From the NCBI RefSeq assembly GCF_900104535.1, contig NZ_LT629710.1, forward strand, positions 1,178,001-1,242,000: a stretch of 64,000 bases of DNA. The letters are read 5' to 3'. Positions within the stretch are counted from its first letter, which is position 1. Every line of letters begins with the position of its first letter. The translations under genes and the position numbers were made by a program. Positions 36,559 to 45,835 of this stretch are shown here, in pieces. Below the pieces are notes generated by a model. It searched no databases and had not been told where the DNA came from. It worked only from the letters and a program-made list of their open reading frames with translations. This stretch comes from Nakamurella panacisegetis (GTDB lineage Bacteria; Actinomycetota; Actinomycetes; Mycobacteriales; Nakamurellaceae).

Positions 36559-37008
36559 TCAGGCCGCCCGGTAGTGATGCTCCAACAGCTGGATCCATCC
36601 GGTGCGTGACCTCGACTCGACGACGAAGACGATCACGCCGGACGCACCGATCGGGGTGTAGGAATACCGGAATCGGCTGATCGGGGCGAGCGACTCGAAC
36701 ACCACGGCCTGGTCCGACCGCCCCCCGGCCGAGGTGAGATGCCCGACCGACCGATCACCATCGGAACTGAACGACCAGTACTGCAGGCCGTGGGTCTCAT
36801 CCGGTCCGAACACCGTCAATTCGTCGAACTCGCTCGAGACGTATTCCCAATGGGTGTCCATCTGAACGTATCGGCCATCCAGAATGCGCCTGAATCGGCG
36901 GCGGCACAGATAGGGCCCGACCGGACTCTCGCCCTCAGCGACCCACGGCCCGAGCAAAGGATCGAGCAGACGCAGCGGATCCGATCCGGTCGCGTCGTTG
37001 CTCGCCAT
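36559..37008 (-). CDS. Conserved hypothetical protein, lipocalin/DUF1579-like
   Basis: A 149-residue protein without signal peptide or membrane helix. Sequence pattern (LLDPLLGPWVAEGES, RRFRRILDGRYVQMDTHWEY, FESLAPISRFRYSYTP) suggests an antiparallel beta-barrel like DUF1579/FABP-type proteins in actinomycetes. Function unknown. It precedes the OhrR-like gene by 63 bases on the same strand. Confidence 0.6.
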   Translation of the reverse strand: MASNDATGSDPLRLLDPLLGPWVAEGESPVGPYLCRRRFRRILDGRYVQMDTHWEYVSSEFDELTVFGPDETHGLQYWSFSSDGDRSVGHLTSAGGRSDQAVVFESLAPISRFRYSYTPIGASGVIVFVVESRSRTGWIQLLEHHYRAA

Positions 37009-37120
37009 CGGCCGATCATCGCCCCCTGGTCGGAACGTTTCAAGATCGTGCGGCCATCCGTGGGCGACTTCCGCCCCAGTGGGCGTACGCGGGTGATGAA
37101 CCGGGTCCTACCCTGTCCGG

Positions 37121-38029
37121 ATGAGCGTCGACATTGTTTCCGCCAACGGCATCGACCTGGCCTACGAGACGTTCGGCGACCCAGCGGATGTCCCGGTGTT
37201 GCTGATCATGGGCCTTTCCACGCAGATGCTCGCCTGGCGCACCGGGTTCTGTCAGGCCCTGGCCGAGCGCGGGCACTTCGTCATCCGGTTCGACAATCGC
37301 GACGTCGGGTTCTCCACCCACTTCGGCGCGGCCGGCCCGGGCAAGCCGATCGGTTCCTTCCTGGGGCTGTCCCGGCCGGCCTACCGACTGACCGACATGG
37401 GCCGGGATGCCGCCGGACTGATCGAGGCGCTCGGGCTGCCCGGCGCCCACGTGGTCGGGGTGTCGATGGGCGGCATGATCGCGCAGAACCTCGTCCTGCT
37501 CCGTCCCGACCTGGTACGCAGCCTGACCTCGCTGTCCTCGACCACCGGGGCCCTGCCCGTCGGCAAACCTCACCCCGAGGTGCTCTGGCTGATGATGCGG
37601 GCCAAACCGGCGGCCGACCGCGAGGGTGCCATCGCCGCCAGCACCGCCATGTATTCCAAGATCCGTTCGCCCGGGTTCCCGTCCGAGATCGAGGCCGTCC
37701 GCGACCTGTCCGGCCAGTCCTACGACCGATGCTACGACCCCGCCGGCGGCACCCGTCAGTTCGCCGCCATCCTGGCCGCCCCGGACAGAACCGCGGCGCT
37801 GCAACGGGTCGCCGTACCGACCACGGTGATCCACGGCAACGCAGATCCCCTGATCAACCTCAGTGGCGGCCGCGCGACGGCCGCCGCCATCAAGGGTTCT
37901 CGGTTCGTGGTGATCGACGGCATGGGCCACGACATCCCCACCCCCGCCTGGTCGCGGCTGATCGACGAGATCTCGGCCACCGTCGTCCTGGGCGAGCGAG
38001 CGGCCGCCCGGCCGGTGCGCCCGGTTTGA
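37121..38029 (+). CDS. Alpha/beta hydrolase
   Basis: A 302-residue esterase/lipase-like hydrolase. The oxyanion area is LLIMGLSTQMLAW, the nucleophile GVSMGGMIAQNL, the acid in VIHGNADPLINLSGG and the catalytic His in VIDGMGHDIPTPAW. The MGLSTQ and FDNRDVGFST motifs mark the LipG-like group. No signal peptide. Start ATG 37121. Substrate unknown. Confidence 0.88.
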   Translation: MSVDIVSANGIDLAYETFGDPADVPVLLIMGLSTQMLAWRTGFCQALAERGHFVIRFDNRDVGFSTHFGAAGPGKPIGSFLGLSRPAYRLTDMGRDAAGLIEALGLPGAHVVGVSMGGMIAQNLVLLRPDLVRSLTSLSSTTGALPVGKPHPEVLWLMMRAKPAADREGAIAASTAMYSKIRSPGFPSEIEAVRDLSGQSYDRCYDPAGGTRQFAAILAAPDRTAALQRVAVPTTVIHGNADPLINLSGGRATAAAIKGSRFVVIDGMGHDIPTPAWSRLIDEISATVVLGERAAARPVRPV

Positions 38030-38058
38030 CCGATGGGGGGTCCGGGTAGTGTCGGGAC

Positions 38059-38499
38059 ATGTCTCTTGCCGCGAAACTCCGCCGCGCCCCGCTCCGGCTC
38101 GCCGCGGGCGCCTACATCCTCAACTCCGGTCTGGGCAAGCTCAAGGGCGACAAGGAGACCGCGGCCGGCGCCCACGGGATGGCGGTCGGTGCGTATCCGG
38201 TCCTGGCCAAGGTCCCCGACACCGTGTTCCTCAAGGGCCTCGCCGTCAGCGAGATCGCGCTCGGCGCAGCGTTGCTGTTCCCGCTGGTCCCGGCCGGCCT
38301 GGCCGGGCTGGCGCTCACCGGTTTCGCCGGCAGCCTGCTCGGTATGTACGCCCGCACCCCGGCGTTGCACGACAGCAAGTTCCGCCCCAGCCAGGGCGGC
38401 GTCCCGTTCGCCAAGGACATCTGGATGGCCGGCATCGGCGTCGGACTCGTCATCGACGCCGCGCTGTCCGAGTCGCCGGTGACCAAGACCGAGGACTGA
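38059..38499 (+). CDS. DoxX-like membrane protein
   Basis: A 146-residue protein with about four helices. LRLAAGAYILNSGLGKL resembles the first helix of DoxX-family proteins, and the protein keeps that length. No conserved catalytic residues. It follows the hydrolase gene by 29 bases and may be co-transcribed. Confidence 0.6.
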   Translation: MSLAAKLRRAPLRLAAGAYILNSGLGKLKGDKETAAGAHGMAVGAYPVLAKVPDTVFLKGLAVSEIALGAALLFPLVPAGLAGLALTGFAGSLLGMYARTPALHDSKFRPSQGGVPFAKDIWMAGIGVGLVIDAALSESPVTKTED

Positions 38500-38594
38500 C
38501 CCCCCGCTCCCGGTGAGCCGCCGGTGAACCCGACCGGGCCACAGCCTTAGACTGCTGGCCCGTCCTTTCACCGGTCACCGTTCGGAGCATGACA

Positions 38595-39992
38595 ATGGCG
38601 TCAACCAGTCCCGGATATTCCGTCACCCTGCGCGTCGAGATGCCGCCGTCGGTCGGCGCCACCTCCCAGCTCACCGCGGCCGTCGCTTCGGCCGGCGGCT
38701 CGCTCACCGCGTTGGACGTGGTCGAATCGCATCCCGGCCGCATCGTCGTCGACGTCACCTGTGACGCCACCGACGTCGAGCATTCCGAGCGCATCACCCA
38801 GGCCGTTGGCGGCCTGCCCGGGGTCGAGGTGCGGAAGGTCAGCGACCGGACCTTCCTGATCCATCTCGGCGGCAAGCTCGAGGTCAACCCGACCGTCTCG
38901 CTGAAGAACCGCGACGACCTCTCCCGCGCCTACACCCCCGGTGTGGCCCGCGTCTGCATGGCGATCGCGGAGAACAAGGCGGACGCGCGCCGCCTGACCA
39001 TCAAACGCAACACGGTCGCCATCGTCACCGACGGCTCCGCCGTCCTCGGCCTGGGCAACATCGGCCCGGAGGCGGCGATGCCCGTCATGGAGGGAAAGGC
39101 GGCCCTGTTCAAGCGGTTCGCCGGCGTCGACGCGTGGCCGGTGTGCCTGGACACCCAGGACGTGGACGAGATCGTCCGCACGGTGCAGATCATCGCCCCG
39201 ACCTACGGCGGGATCAACCTGGAGGACATCTCGGCGCCCCGTTGCTTCGAGGTGGAGGCCCGGTTGCGCGAACTGCTGGACATCCCGGTCTTCCACGACG
39301 ACCAGCACGGCACCGCCGTGGTGGTCCTGGCCGCACTGACCAACGCGCTGCGGGTGGTCGACAAGAATCTGGCCGACCTGCGGATCGTGGTGGCCGGGGT
39401 CGGTGCCGCCGGGCACGCCATCATCCGGCTGCTGATGGCCCAGGGCGCCACCGACATCGTCGGCTGCGACCGCAAGGGTGCGGTCTACGCCGGCCGGGCC
39501 ACCGGCGACGAGTTCCGGAAGTGGATCGCCGACAACACGAACCCGCGCGGCCTTACCGGCACCCTGCAGGAGGTCCTGGTCGGGGCCGACGTGTTCATCG
39601 GGGTGTCCGCCCCGAACCTGCTCACGGGTGACGACATCGCCACGATGGCCCCTCGCGCCTGTGTGTTCGCGTTGGCCAACCCTGATCCGGAGGTGGACCC
39701 GGTACAGGCCGGGCTGCACGCCGCGATCGTGGCCACCGGCCGGTCGGACTTCCCGAACCAGATCAACAACGTGCTCGCCTTCCCGGGCTACTTCCGCGGC
39801 ATGCTCGACGCCGGCGCCCACGAGATCACCCAGGCGACCCTGCTGGCCGCGGCCAACGCCATCGCGAACGCCGTGGCACCGGAGGAACTCAACGAGAGTT
39901 ACATCGTGCCCAGTGTTTTCGACCCGAAGGTGGCACCGGCGGTCGCGGCTGCGGTGCGTGAGGCGGCCACGTCGAGCTCGTCCCGGAGGTAG
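38595..39992 (+). CDS. NAD-dependent malic enzyme with N-terminal ACT domain
   Basis: A 465-residue enzyme that decarboxylates malate to pyruvate, forming NADH. An N-terminal ACT domain of ~80 residues (VTLRVEMPPSVGATSQLTAA) probably senses an amino acid. The catalytic part has RAYTPGVARVCMAI, AIVTDGSAVLGLGNIGPEAA, the metal-site VFHDDQHGTAVVVLAAL and IVVAGVGAAGHAIIRLL (nucleotide binding). GGAG 7 bases before ATG 38595 favours it over ATG 38589. It links the TCA cycle to pyruvate. Confidence 0.93.
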   Translation: MASTSPGYSVTLRVEMPPSVGATSQLTAAVASAGGSLTALDVVESHPGRIVVDVTCDATDVEHSERITQAVGGLPGVEVRKVSDRTFLIHLGGKLEVNPTVSLKNRDDLSRAYTPGVARVCMAIAENKADARRLTIKRNTVAIVTDGSAVLGLGNIGPEAAMPVMEGKAALFKRFAGVDAWPVCLDTQDVDEIVRTVQIIAPTYGGINLEDISAPRCFEVEARLRELLDIPVFHDDQHGTAVVVLAALTNALRVVDKNLADLRIVVAGVGAAGHAIIRLLMAQGATDIVGCDRKGAVYAGRATGDEFRKWIADNTNPRGLTGTLQEVLVGADVFIGVSAPNLLTGDDIATMAPRACVFALANPDPEVDPVQAGLHAAIVATGRSDFPNQINNVLAFPGYFRGMLDAGAHEITQATLLAAANAIANAVAPEELNESYIVPSVFDPKVAPAVAAAVREAATSSSSRR

Positions 39993-40086
39993 CGACCCCG
40001 CCTTGCCCCAAGGGGAAACCCGCGTGTCCCGTTCGGGCGCCCGGCGAACCCTCGGAGCCGGGCGGCGCATCGGGCAGGCTGGATGC

Positions 40087-43000
40087 ATGCCGTACGCGCC
40101 GCAGGAGCGGGCCGATCGGCCGCCGGCGCCGTCCGGCCGGCCGGCACCGGCGCGCGCCCGGCCGGATCCGCACCAGTTGATCCAACTGCAACGGCAGGCC
40201 GGCAACCGGGCCACCGTCGCGCGGGTCCAGCAGGCCCAGGCGACAGTGCAGCGGGACGGGCCCGGCGGCCCACCCGGCCCGACCCCGCCTGGCCCGACCA
40301 CTCCGGGCACGGCGGCGGCCGGGCTGGACCAGACATCGGCGGCGGCCCTGATCACCGCCGGGCTGGTGTTGGACGACGGCGACCGCGGCCTGCTGGTCCA
40401 GGGGTTCCCGCAAGGGTTCACCGTCGGCCCGCCTCAGCCGGTGATCCTCGGGATGCAGTTCGGGACCCGATTGGACGGCTTCCGCACCAACGCTTTTCGT
40501 CTCACCACGGTCGCACCGGCGGTGGGACAGGGGGTGGAGGCATGGATCTTCCAGCCCGGCAAGGGCCGCGCCATCCTGGTGTCGTCGATCGGCGGGGGGA
40601 GCGTCCTGATGGACGCCGGGGCCGGCCAGACGAGCAGCATCACCGCACCGTCGGTTCTCAAGCTGGCCAACGCGATCGGCGCCGTGGCGACCGGGGTGAC
40701 CGGCGTCCCCGAGCGGATCATCCTGTCCCACGCCGACACGGACCACTACAACGCGGCCCGGGCCCTGATGACGAACGCCGGATTCGCCGCGACCACGATC
40801 CAGGTCGCGATGGAACAGGTGCGAGGCGCAGGGGCCGGGGCATGGAGCACGATGTCCTTGACCGCCCAGCCGACCCAACGCGTGCTGGAGATCAACGTCA
40901 CCGGCGGCGGTGGATCGGTACACGTGAACCGGATCGTCATCGGCAACATGGAGCTGACCGAGTATCGGTCGGTGGCGGCCCACCAGAACCTGATGGACGC
41001 GAGCCGGACCACCTACAACCGCAACCACACGAGCCCGGTGACCGTCGTCCGGGACCTGGTCAACGGGCAGCGGATGCTCTTCACCGCGGACGCCAACGGC
41101 CGGCAGTTCGACGAGATCGTCAATGCCGTCGGTGATTCCGGGCTGCGGCTCATCCTCGGGTCGGAGGGCCACAACCTGAAGTTGATGGAGGCGCCGCATC
41201 ACTTCGGCGAACAGAGCGGACCCGATGCCCGCGGCATGATCAACATGCTGCAGCTGGCCTACGAGTCGGGCAACGGGGACCTCCGGCTGGTCGGGCAGAC
41301 CACCACCAACTTCGCCGCCAAGCCGTCGTCGACGTACAACTTCCTGGACACGGCCGGGGTGTCCCCGGAGAAGATCGAAGGTGACCCGTCCCCGGCCGGT
41401 CAGGCCCAGGCCGTGCGGGCCCGCGGGTCCGCGCTGGCCCGCGTCACCGTCGATATGCAAGGGGCGCAGACGGCCATCAGTGCGTTGCAGGCCAACGACA
41501 CCCCGCTCCGGGACGCCTACCGCAAACTGGCCGCCATCTCCAACATGCTCAGCGAGACGGCCGCCCTCCGGGCCTCCCTGAGCGGCGGCGACGCACCGGC
41601 CGCCATGCTGAGTTCACTCACCGCCACCGAGACCGACCTGCAGAACCGGCAGACGCAGCTGCGCACCGCCACCGACACCATTTGGAACGAGATGCGCACC
41701 GCCGAGGCGGGCGTCGGCGGCGTCCGCACCAGCGCCGACATGACCCAGGTGACGGCGGCCCTCCAACAATTGGCGGCGACCCTGCCCGAACACGACACGC
41801 AGCTCACCCAGGCCGCGAACGACCTGGTGGCTCACGGTCAGGGCCTGAGCCTGTACTCCCGGCTGTCGTACAACTCGGTCCGCATCATCCAGGCGATGCA
41901 GGCCGACAACGTGGAAGAACTGTTCAAGGCCCGCGCCGAGACGAACGACCTATGGCGCGCCGCCAAAGGCGTGCTCGGTACCGCGGTGGTTCACGAGCAC
42001 GTCAAGTCGGCCTGGGCGGCGACCCAGGCCGAGTGGACGCCGGAGAAGTTCGAGGCTCGCACCGCCGAGATGTCGGCCATGGTCGCCCAACGTGAGATGA
42101 GCGCCGAGTTCCGCACCGTGCTGTCGGAGACGCTGGCCCGTCAGATCGAGCTGAACGAGGTGGTGGCCCGGGCCGAGACCAGCGGCCGGGCCATCTACGC
42201 ACCCGGTGGGCAGATCGTCACGCCGACCTCGACCCGGGTGGGGGCGGCCGGGCTGGCGGCGATCGAGGTGGTCCGGATCGGGTTGGACTGCATCTCCCAG
42301 TACCGCGCCGGCGCCGCGGCCGCCGAGGCCAGGCGGGCCCGAAGCGCCCGGACCGGAATGGCGGCCATGAACTGGTGGCTGCGACTGGGTATCACGCCGC
42401 AGATCGCGCTGGCCAAGATGAGCAGCTGGGACAACACCGAGGCGAACATCGTCTTCGACGGCGACCAGGCCACCGCGATGAAGGCCGCCCTGAGCGAGCA
42501 GGAGATACCGGGCGTCCCGGATTTCACCGCGGCCGTGGTCACCGGTGTCCCGGGCGACGACCTTCGTCATCTGGTGCACCGGGCGGTGGCCGAACTGTCC
42601 AACCTGCAGGACTGGACCCGATTCGTCACCGGGTACCCGGCCGGTCCGCTGCTGGAGAACTTCGGCATCAACTGGGGCGTCCGGCTCTGGTCGCGCGAGG
42701 ACAAGAAGTACGGATACATCGACGTCGACGGCCTGTCCCCCGGCCTCGGCCTGGAACTGACCCGACTGTACGAGCAACTGAAGAAGGGTCAGCAGGTGAC
42801 GTTCGACGATCAGGCCGCGGCAGCCGGGGCGAACGGGGTGAAGAGTGTGAAGGACACCGCCTGGTTCTTCGGGGCGGACCGGCGGGTGGACGTGTACACG
42901 GCCGGCGGATCGCCGCGAAGGATCGATTTCGACGACGACAAACCGCGATTCCTCAAGGAGGAGGAGACGTCGTACCCGGTCCGCCTCGACGGCCCGCTGA

Positions 43001-43173
43001 TCAAGGTCAAGGCGGTCGACGTGCCGACCTACGAACGGCTCTCGTCGTACTACTGGGTGCACCAGGAGGGCGAAGTGGCCGACGAGGGCGGCAATCACCC
43101 GAACCTCGTCGTCACTCCGAACGTCGAGGGCTACGCCTACGTCCGGCCCGGTCAGCTGATCGACGCGGACTGA
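40087..43173 (+). CDS. Large protein with 'LQRQAGNRA' leader and ComEC-like metallo-beta-lactamase fold
   Basis: A 1028-residue protein of unknown role. Residues 31-48 carry LIQLQRQAGNRATVARVQ, a leader seen on many large actinobacterial proteins, some near contractile injection systems, but no such genes are in the window. A ComEC-type MBL domain occupies about residues 130-380: IILSHADTDHYNAARALM replaces HxHxDH with HxDxDH, MLFTADANGRQFDEIV gives the Asp motif, and APHHFGEQ replaces PHHGS. A long helical region (about 430-700) and a C-terminal beta-rich region (DTAWFFGADRRVDVYTAGGS) follow. No signal peptide; ATG 40087. It could be a nuclease-like effector, a housekeeping hydrolase or an inactive fold; I cannot decide. 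Confidence 0.7.
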   Translation: MPYAPQERADRPPAPSGRPAPARARPDPHQLIQLQRQAGNRATVARVQQAQATVQRDGPGGPPGPTPPGPTTPGTAAAGLDQTSAAALITAGLVLDDGDRGLLVQGFPQGFTVGPPQPVILGMQFGTRLDGFRTNAFRLTTVAPAVGQGVEAWIFQPGKGRAILVSSIGGGSVLMDAGAGQTSSITAPSVLKLANAIGAVATGVTGVPERIILSHADTDHYNAARALMTNAGFAATTIQVAMEQVRGAGAGAWSTMSLTAQPTQRVLEINVTGGGGSVHVNRIVIGNMELTEYRSVAAHQNLMDASRTTYNRNHTSPVTVVRDLVNGQRMLFTADANGRQFDEIVNAVGDSGLRLILGSEGHNLKLMEAPHHFGEQSGPDARGMINMLQLAYESGNGDLRLVGQTTTNFAAKPSSTYNFLDTAGVSPEKIEGDPSPAGQAQAVRARGSALARVTVDMQGAQTAISALQANDTPLRDAYRKLAAISNMLSETAALRASLSGGDAPAAMLSSLTATETDLQNRQTQLRTATDTIWNEMRTAEAGVGGVRTSADMTQVTAALQQLAATLPEHDTQLTQAANDLVAHGQGLSLYSRLSYNSVRIIQAMQADNVEELFKARAETNDLWRAAKGVLGTAVVHEHVKSAWAATQAEWTPEKFEARTAEMSAMVAQREMSAEFRTVLSETLARQIELNEVVARAETSGRAIYAPGGQIVTPTSTRVGAAGLAAIEVVRIGLDCISQYRAGAAAAEARRARSARTGMAAMNWWLRLGITPQIALAKMSSWDNTEANIVFDGDQATAMKAALSEQEIPGVPDFTAAVVTGVPGDDLRHLVHRAVAELSNLQDWTRFVTGYPAGPLLENFGINWGVRLWSREDKKYGYIDVDGLSPGLGLELTRLYEQLKKGQQVTFDDQAAAAGANGVKSVKDTAWFFGADRRVDVYTAGGSPRRIDFDDDKPRFLKEEETSYPVRLDGPLIKVKAVDVPTYERLSSYYWVHQEGEVADEGGNHPNLVVTPNVEGYAYVRPGQLIDAD

Positions 43174-43185
43174 TCCCGCACCGGG

Positions 43186-45438
43186 TCACCTGCTGATGAC
43201 CGACCGGAACGACCGCAGCCGCAGGCTGTTTCCGACGACGAACACGCTGGACAGGGCCATGGCCGCACCGGCCAGCATGGGGTTGAGCAGGCCGAAGGCA
43301 GCCAGCGGGATGGCGGCCACGTTGTAGGCGAAGGCCCAGAACAGGTTGATCTTGATGGTTCGGAGGGTGCGGCGGGAGAGCCGGATGGCGTCGACCGCGG
43401 CCCGCAGGTCGCCGCGGACCAGCGTGATGTCGGCCGCCTCGATGGCCACGTCGCTGCCGGTACCCATGGCCAGCCCGAGATCGGCCTGGGCCAGGGCCGC
43501 CGCGTCGTTGACTCCGTCTCCGATCATCGCGACCACCCGGCCCTGCTCCTGCAGGCGACGTACCGCGTCAACCTTGCCACCGGGAAGGACGCCGGAGACA
43601 ACGGAGTTGATGCCGACCTCGGCGCCCACCTGTTCGGCCACCGCCTGGTGGTCGCCGGTCAGCAGGATAGGTTCCAGTCCAAGGGCTTTCAGTTCGGAGA
43701 TGGCTCGGACGCTGGTGGGTTTGACGGCGTCGGCGACCACGAGCACGCCGTGGGCGCGACCGTCCCATCCCACCGCGATGGCGGTGAGCCCCTGCTGGCG
43801 TGCGCTCGCCAGGGCGGCCACCAGCGGCTCGGTCAGCGGCTGCGCCCGGTCGGCCAGCAGACTCTCCCGGCCGACCAGCACGGCGTGCCCGTCGACAATG
43901 CCCCGCGCGCCCCGGCCCTCGACGTTCTGGAACGACTCGACGGTCGGGAGGGAGCCCAGCTCCTGTCGGGCGGCGCGGGCCACGGCCTGGGCGATCGGGT
44001 GTTCCGAGGCGTCCTCGAGAGCGCCGGCCAGGCGAAGGACGTCGGCCCGCTCGGCCCCGTCGACGAGGACGTCGAGCAGGGTCATCCGGCCGGTCGTGAC
44101 GGTGCCCGTCTTGTCCAGCACCACGGTGTCGACCCGGCGGGTGGATTCCAGCACCTCCGGGCCTTTGATCAGCACGCCGAGCTGCGCGCCCCGGCCGGTG
44201 CCGACCAACAGCGCCGTCGGGGTGGCCAGTCCGAGCGCGCAGGGGCAGGCGATGATCAGCACGGCGACGGCCGCGGTGAACGCAGCCGCGACGGTGGCGC
44301 CGGCGGCGATCCAGGCGATGAGGACAACCACCGCGATGCCGATGACGATCGGGACGAAGACCCCGGCGATCCGGTCGGCCAGCCGCTGCACCTGGGCCTT
44401 GCCCGACTGTGCGTCCTGTACCAGTTGGGCCATCCGGGCCAACTGGGTCTGGGCGCCGACCCGGGCGGCCCGCACCACGAGACGACCGCCGACGTTGACC
44501 GTTGCCCCGACCACCGGGTCGCCCTCGACCACCTCGACCGGAACCGACTCACCGGTCAGCAGGCTGGCGTCCACCGCGGACCGACCGGACGTGACAATGC
44601 CGTCGGTGGCGATCTTCTCGCCCGGCCGGACGACGAATTCGTCGCCGACGACCAGCCACGAGCTGGGGACCCGAACCTCGGCGCCGTCCCGCAGCAAGGC
44701 GACGTCCTTGGCGCCGAGCTGGAGCAGCGCCCGCAGTGCGGCCCCGGCCCGCCGCTTGGAGCGCTGCTCGAAGTACCGGCCCAACAGCACGAACAGGGTG
44801 ACCCCGGCCGCGACCTCCAGATACAGGTTGCCGGTGCCGTCCGACCGCATGACGGTCAGCTCGAAGTGCTCCTTCATACCGGGCTCGCCGGCGGTACCGA
44901 AGACCAGCGCGTACAGCGACCACAGGAAGGCGGCGCCGGTGCCGACCGAGATCAGGGTGTCCATGGTCGCCGCACCGTGGCGCAGGTTGACCCATGTGGC
45001 GTGGTGGAACGGCCAGGCCGAGAAGACGATGACGGGGGTGGCCAGGGCCAGGGTGACCCACTGCCAGTAGGTGAACTGCAGGGCCGGGATCATCGACAGG
45101 GCGATCACCGGCAACGAAAGAGCGAAGGCCACCAGCAGGCGCCACCGCAGCACCCGGAGAGCCGGATCGGCCTCGTCGGATTCTGCCTCCGGGGCAGGAA
45201 CGGTGGCCGAGTAGCCGGTCTTCTCGACCACAGCGATCAGGTCGCCGACCTCGACGCCGGCCGCGGCCAGGACCGAAGCCTTCTCGGTCGCGTAGTTGAC
45301 CGAGGCGAGTACCCCGTCGAGCTTGTTGAGCTTCTTCTCGATTCGCATCGCGCAGGACGCGCAGGTCATCCCGCTGATGTCCAGATCGATGTGTTGCCGG
45401 ACGGTCTCCGCGTCGGCGGCGTCGGTGCTGGTGCTCAC
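43186..45438 (-). CDS. copA: Copper-exporting P1B-type ATPase
   Basis: A 750-residue ATP-driven Cu+ exporter. An N-terminal metal-binding domain has [15 protein letters not shown]; the transmembrane metal site is [15 protein letters not shown]; the phosphorylated Asp lies in [13 protein letters not shown]; the HP motif is [12 protein letters not shown] and the hinge [23 protein letters not shown] 45438 overlaps the copZ stop (GTGA). CsoR-type operators before copZ suggest copper induction. No sensor csoR gene is in the window. Confidence 0.94.
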   Translation of the reverse strand: MSTSTDAADAETVRQHIDLDISGMTCASCAMRIEKKLNKLDGVLASVNYATEKASVLAAAGVEVGDLIAVVEKTGYSATVPAPEAESDEADPALRVLRWRLLVAFALSLPVIALSMIPALQFTYWQWVTLALATPVIVFSAWPFHHATWVNLRHGAATMDTLISVGTGAAFLWSLYALVFGTAGEPGMKEHFELTVMRSDGTGNLYLEVAAGVTLFVLLGRYFEQRSKRRAGAALRALLQLGAKDVALLRDGAEVRVPSSWLVVGDEFVVRPGEKIATDGIVTSGRSAVDASLLTGESVPVEVVEGDPVVGATVNVGGRLVVRAARVGAQTQLARMAQLVQDAQSGKAQVQRLADRIAGVFVPIVIGIAVVVLIAWIAAGATVAAAFTAAVAVLIIACPCALGLATPTALLVGTGRGAQLGVLIKGPEVLESTRRVDTVVLDKTGTVTTGRMTLLDVLVDGAERADVLRLAGALEDASEHPIAQAVARAARQELGSLPTVESFQNVEGRGARGIVDGHAVLVGRESLLADRAQPLTEPLVAALASARQQGLTAIAVGWDGRAHGVLVVADAVKPTSVRAISELKALGLEPILLTGDHQAVAEQVGAEVGINSVVSGVLPGGKVDAVRRLQEQGRVVAMIGDGVNDAAALAQADLGLAMGTGSDVAIEAADITLVRGDLRAAVDAIRLSRRTLRTIKINLFWAFAYNVAAIPLAAFGLLNPMLAGAAMALSSVFVVGNSLRLRSFRSVISR

Positions 45439-45659
45439 GGCAGTCGTACCGCCTGGTAACCGGCCTCGTCGACGGCGGCCAGTACGGCGCGCTCATCCAG
45501 GTCGTCCCGTCCGGTCACGACCAGGATCCCGTCGGTGAACGCCACCTCGGCCGATTCCACCCCGTCGACCTGGGCCAGCTCACCCTTGACGGCTGCCTCG
45601 CAGTGACCGCAGGTCATCCCGGTCACCTGGTACCTGGTCGTCTGGTTGCTGCTCGACAT
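45435..45659 (-). CDS. copZ: Copper chaperone CopZ (heavy-metal-associated domain)
   Basis: A 74-residue HMA protein with the metal motif [11 protein letters not shown]. It carries Cu+ to CopA, encoded directly downstream with overlapping stop and start. ATG 45659 has AGGAGG 7 bases upstream; ATG 45710 would add a His-rich leader but lacks such a site and lies over the operator. Confidence 0.9.
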   Translation of the reverse strand: MSSSNQTTRYQVTGMTCGHCEAAVKGELAQVDGVESAEVAFTDGILVVTGRDDLDERAVLAAVDEAGYQAVRLP

Positions 45660-45683
45660 CGCGTGGCCTCCTGTTCCGTGCGG

Positions 45684-45700
45684 ATACCCGTGGGGGGTAC
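45684..45700. promoter_or_regulatory. Second CsoR-like inverted repeat
   Basis: ATACCC-GTGGG-GGGTAC is a weaker (one mismatch) version of the site at 45714-45730, between it and the copZ start, and may bind a second tetramer. Confidence 0.45.
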
Positions 45701-45713
45701 TCGAACTCACGGT

Positions 45714-45730
45714 ATACCCCTAAGGGGTAT
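45714..45730. promoter_or_regulatory. CsoR-type copper operator of copZ-copA
   Basis: ATACCCC-TAA-GGGGTAT is a perfect 7-bp inverted repeat matching the GTATACCCnnnnGGGTATAC pattern of CsoR operators, 55 bases before the copZ start. Cu+ would release the repressor. Confidence 0.8.
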
Positions 45731-45769
45731 GGGGCAACGCCGGGATGCGACCACACCCCGTCGACGCTC

Positions 45770-45811
45770 AGCGGTGAGGCGAGCCCGTGGTCACGGACTC
45801 GCCTCACCGCT
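45770..45811. terminator. Very stable terminator hairpin after the giant surface protein gene
   Basis: A 14-bp perfect outer stem (AGCGGTGAGGCGAG / CTCGCCTCACCGCT) and, after one mismatch, 5 more pairs (CCGTG/CACGG) close a 2-base loop. It sits 25 bases after the gene stop and insulates the copper operon. No T-run. Confidence 0.8.
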
Positions 45812-45835
45812 CGTTCTGACTGTGCTTCCGGCGGA

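Noticed and set aside
39478-40086. N-terminal extension of the MBL protein into the malic enzyme gene
   Set aside because: Overlap with a conserved enzyme; ATG 40087 begins the Pro-rich leader.
43346-45459. Two long plus-strand frames opposite copA
   Set aside because: Antisense of a confident P-type ATPase gene.
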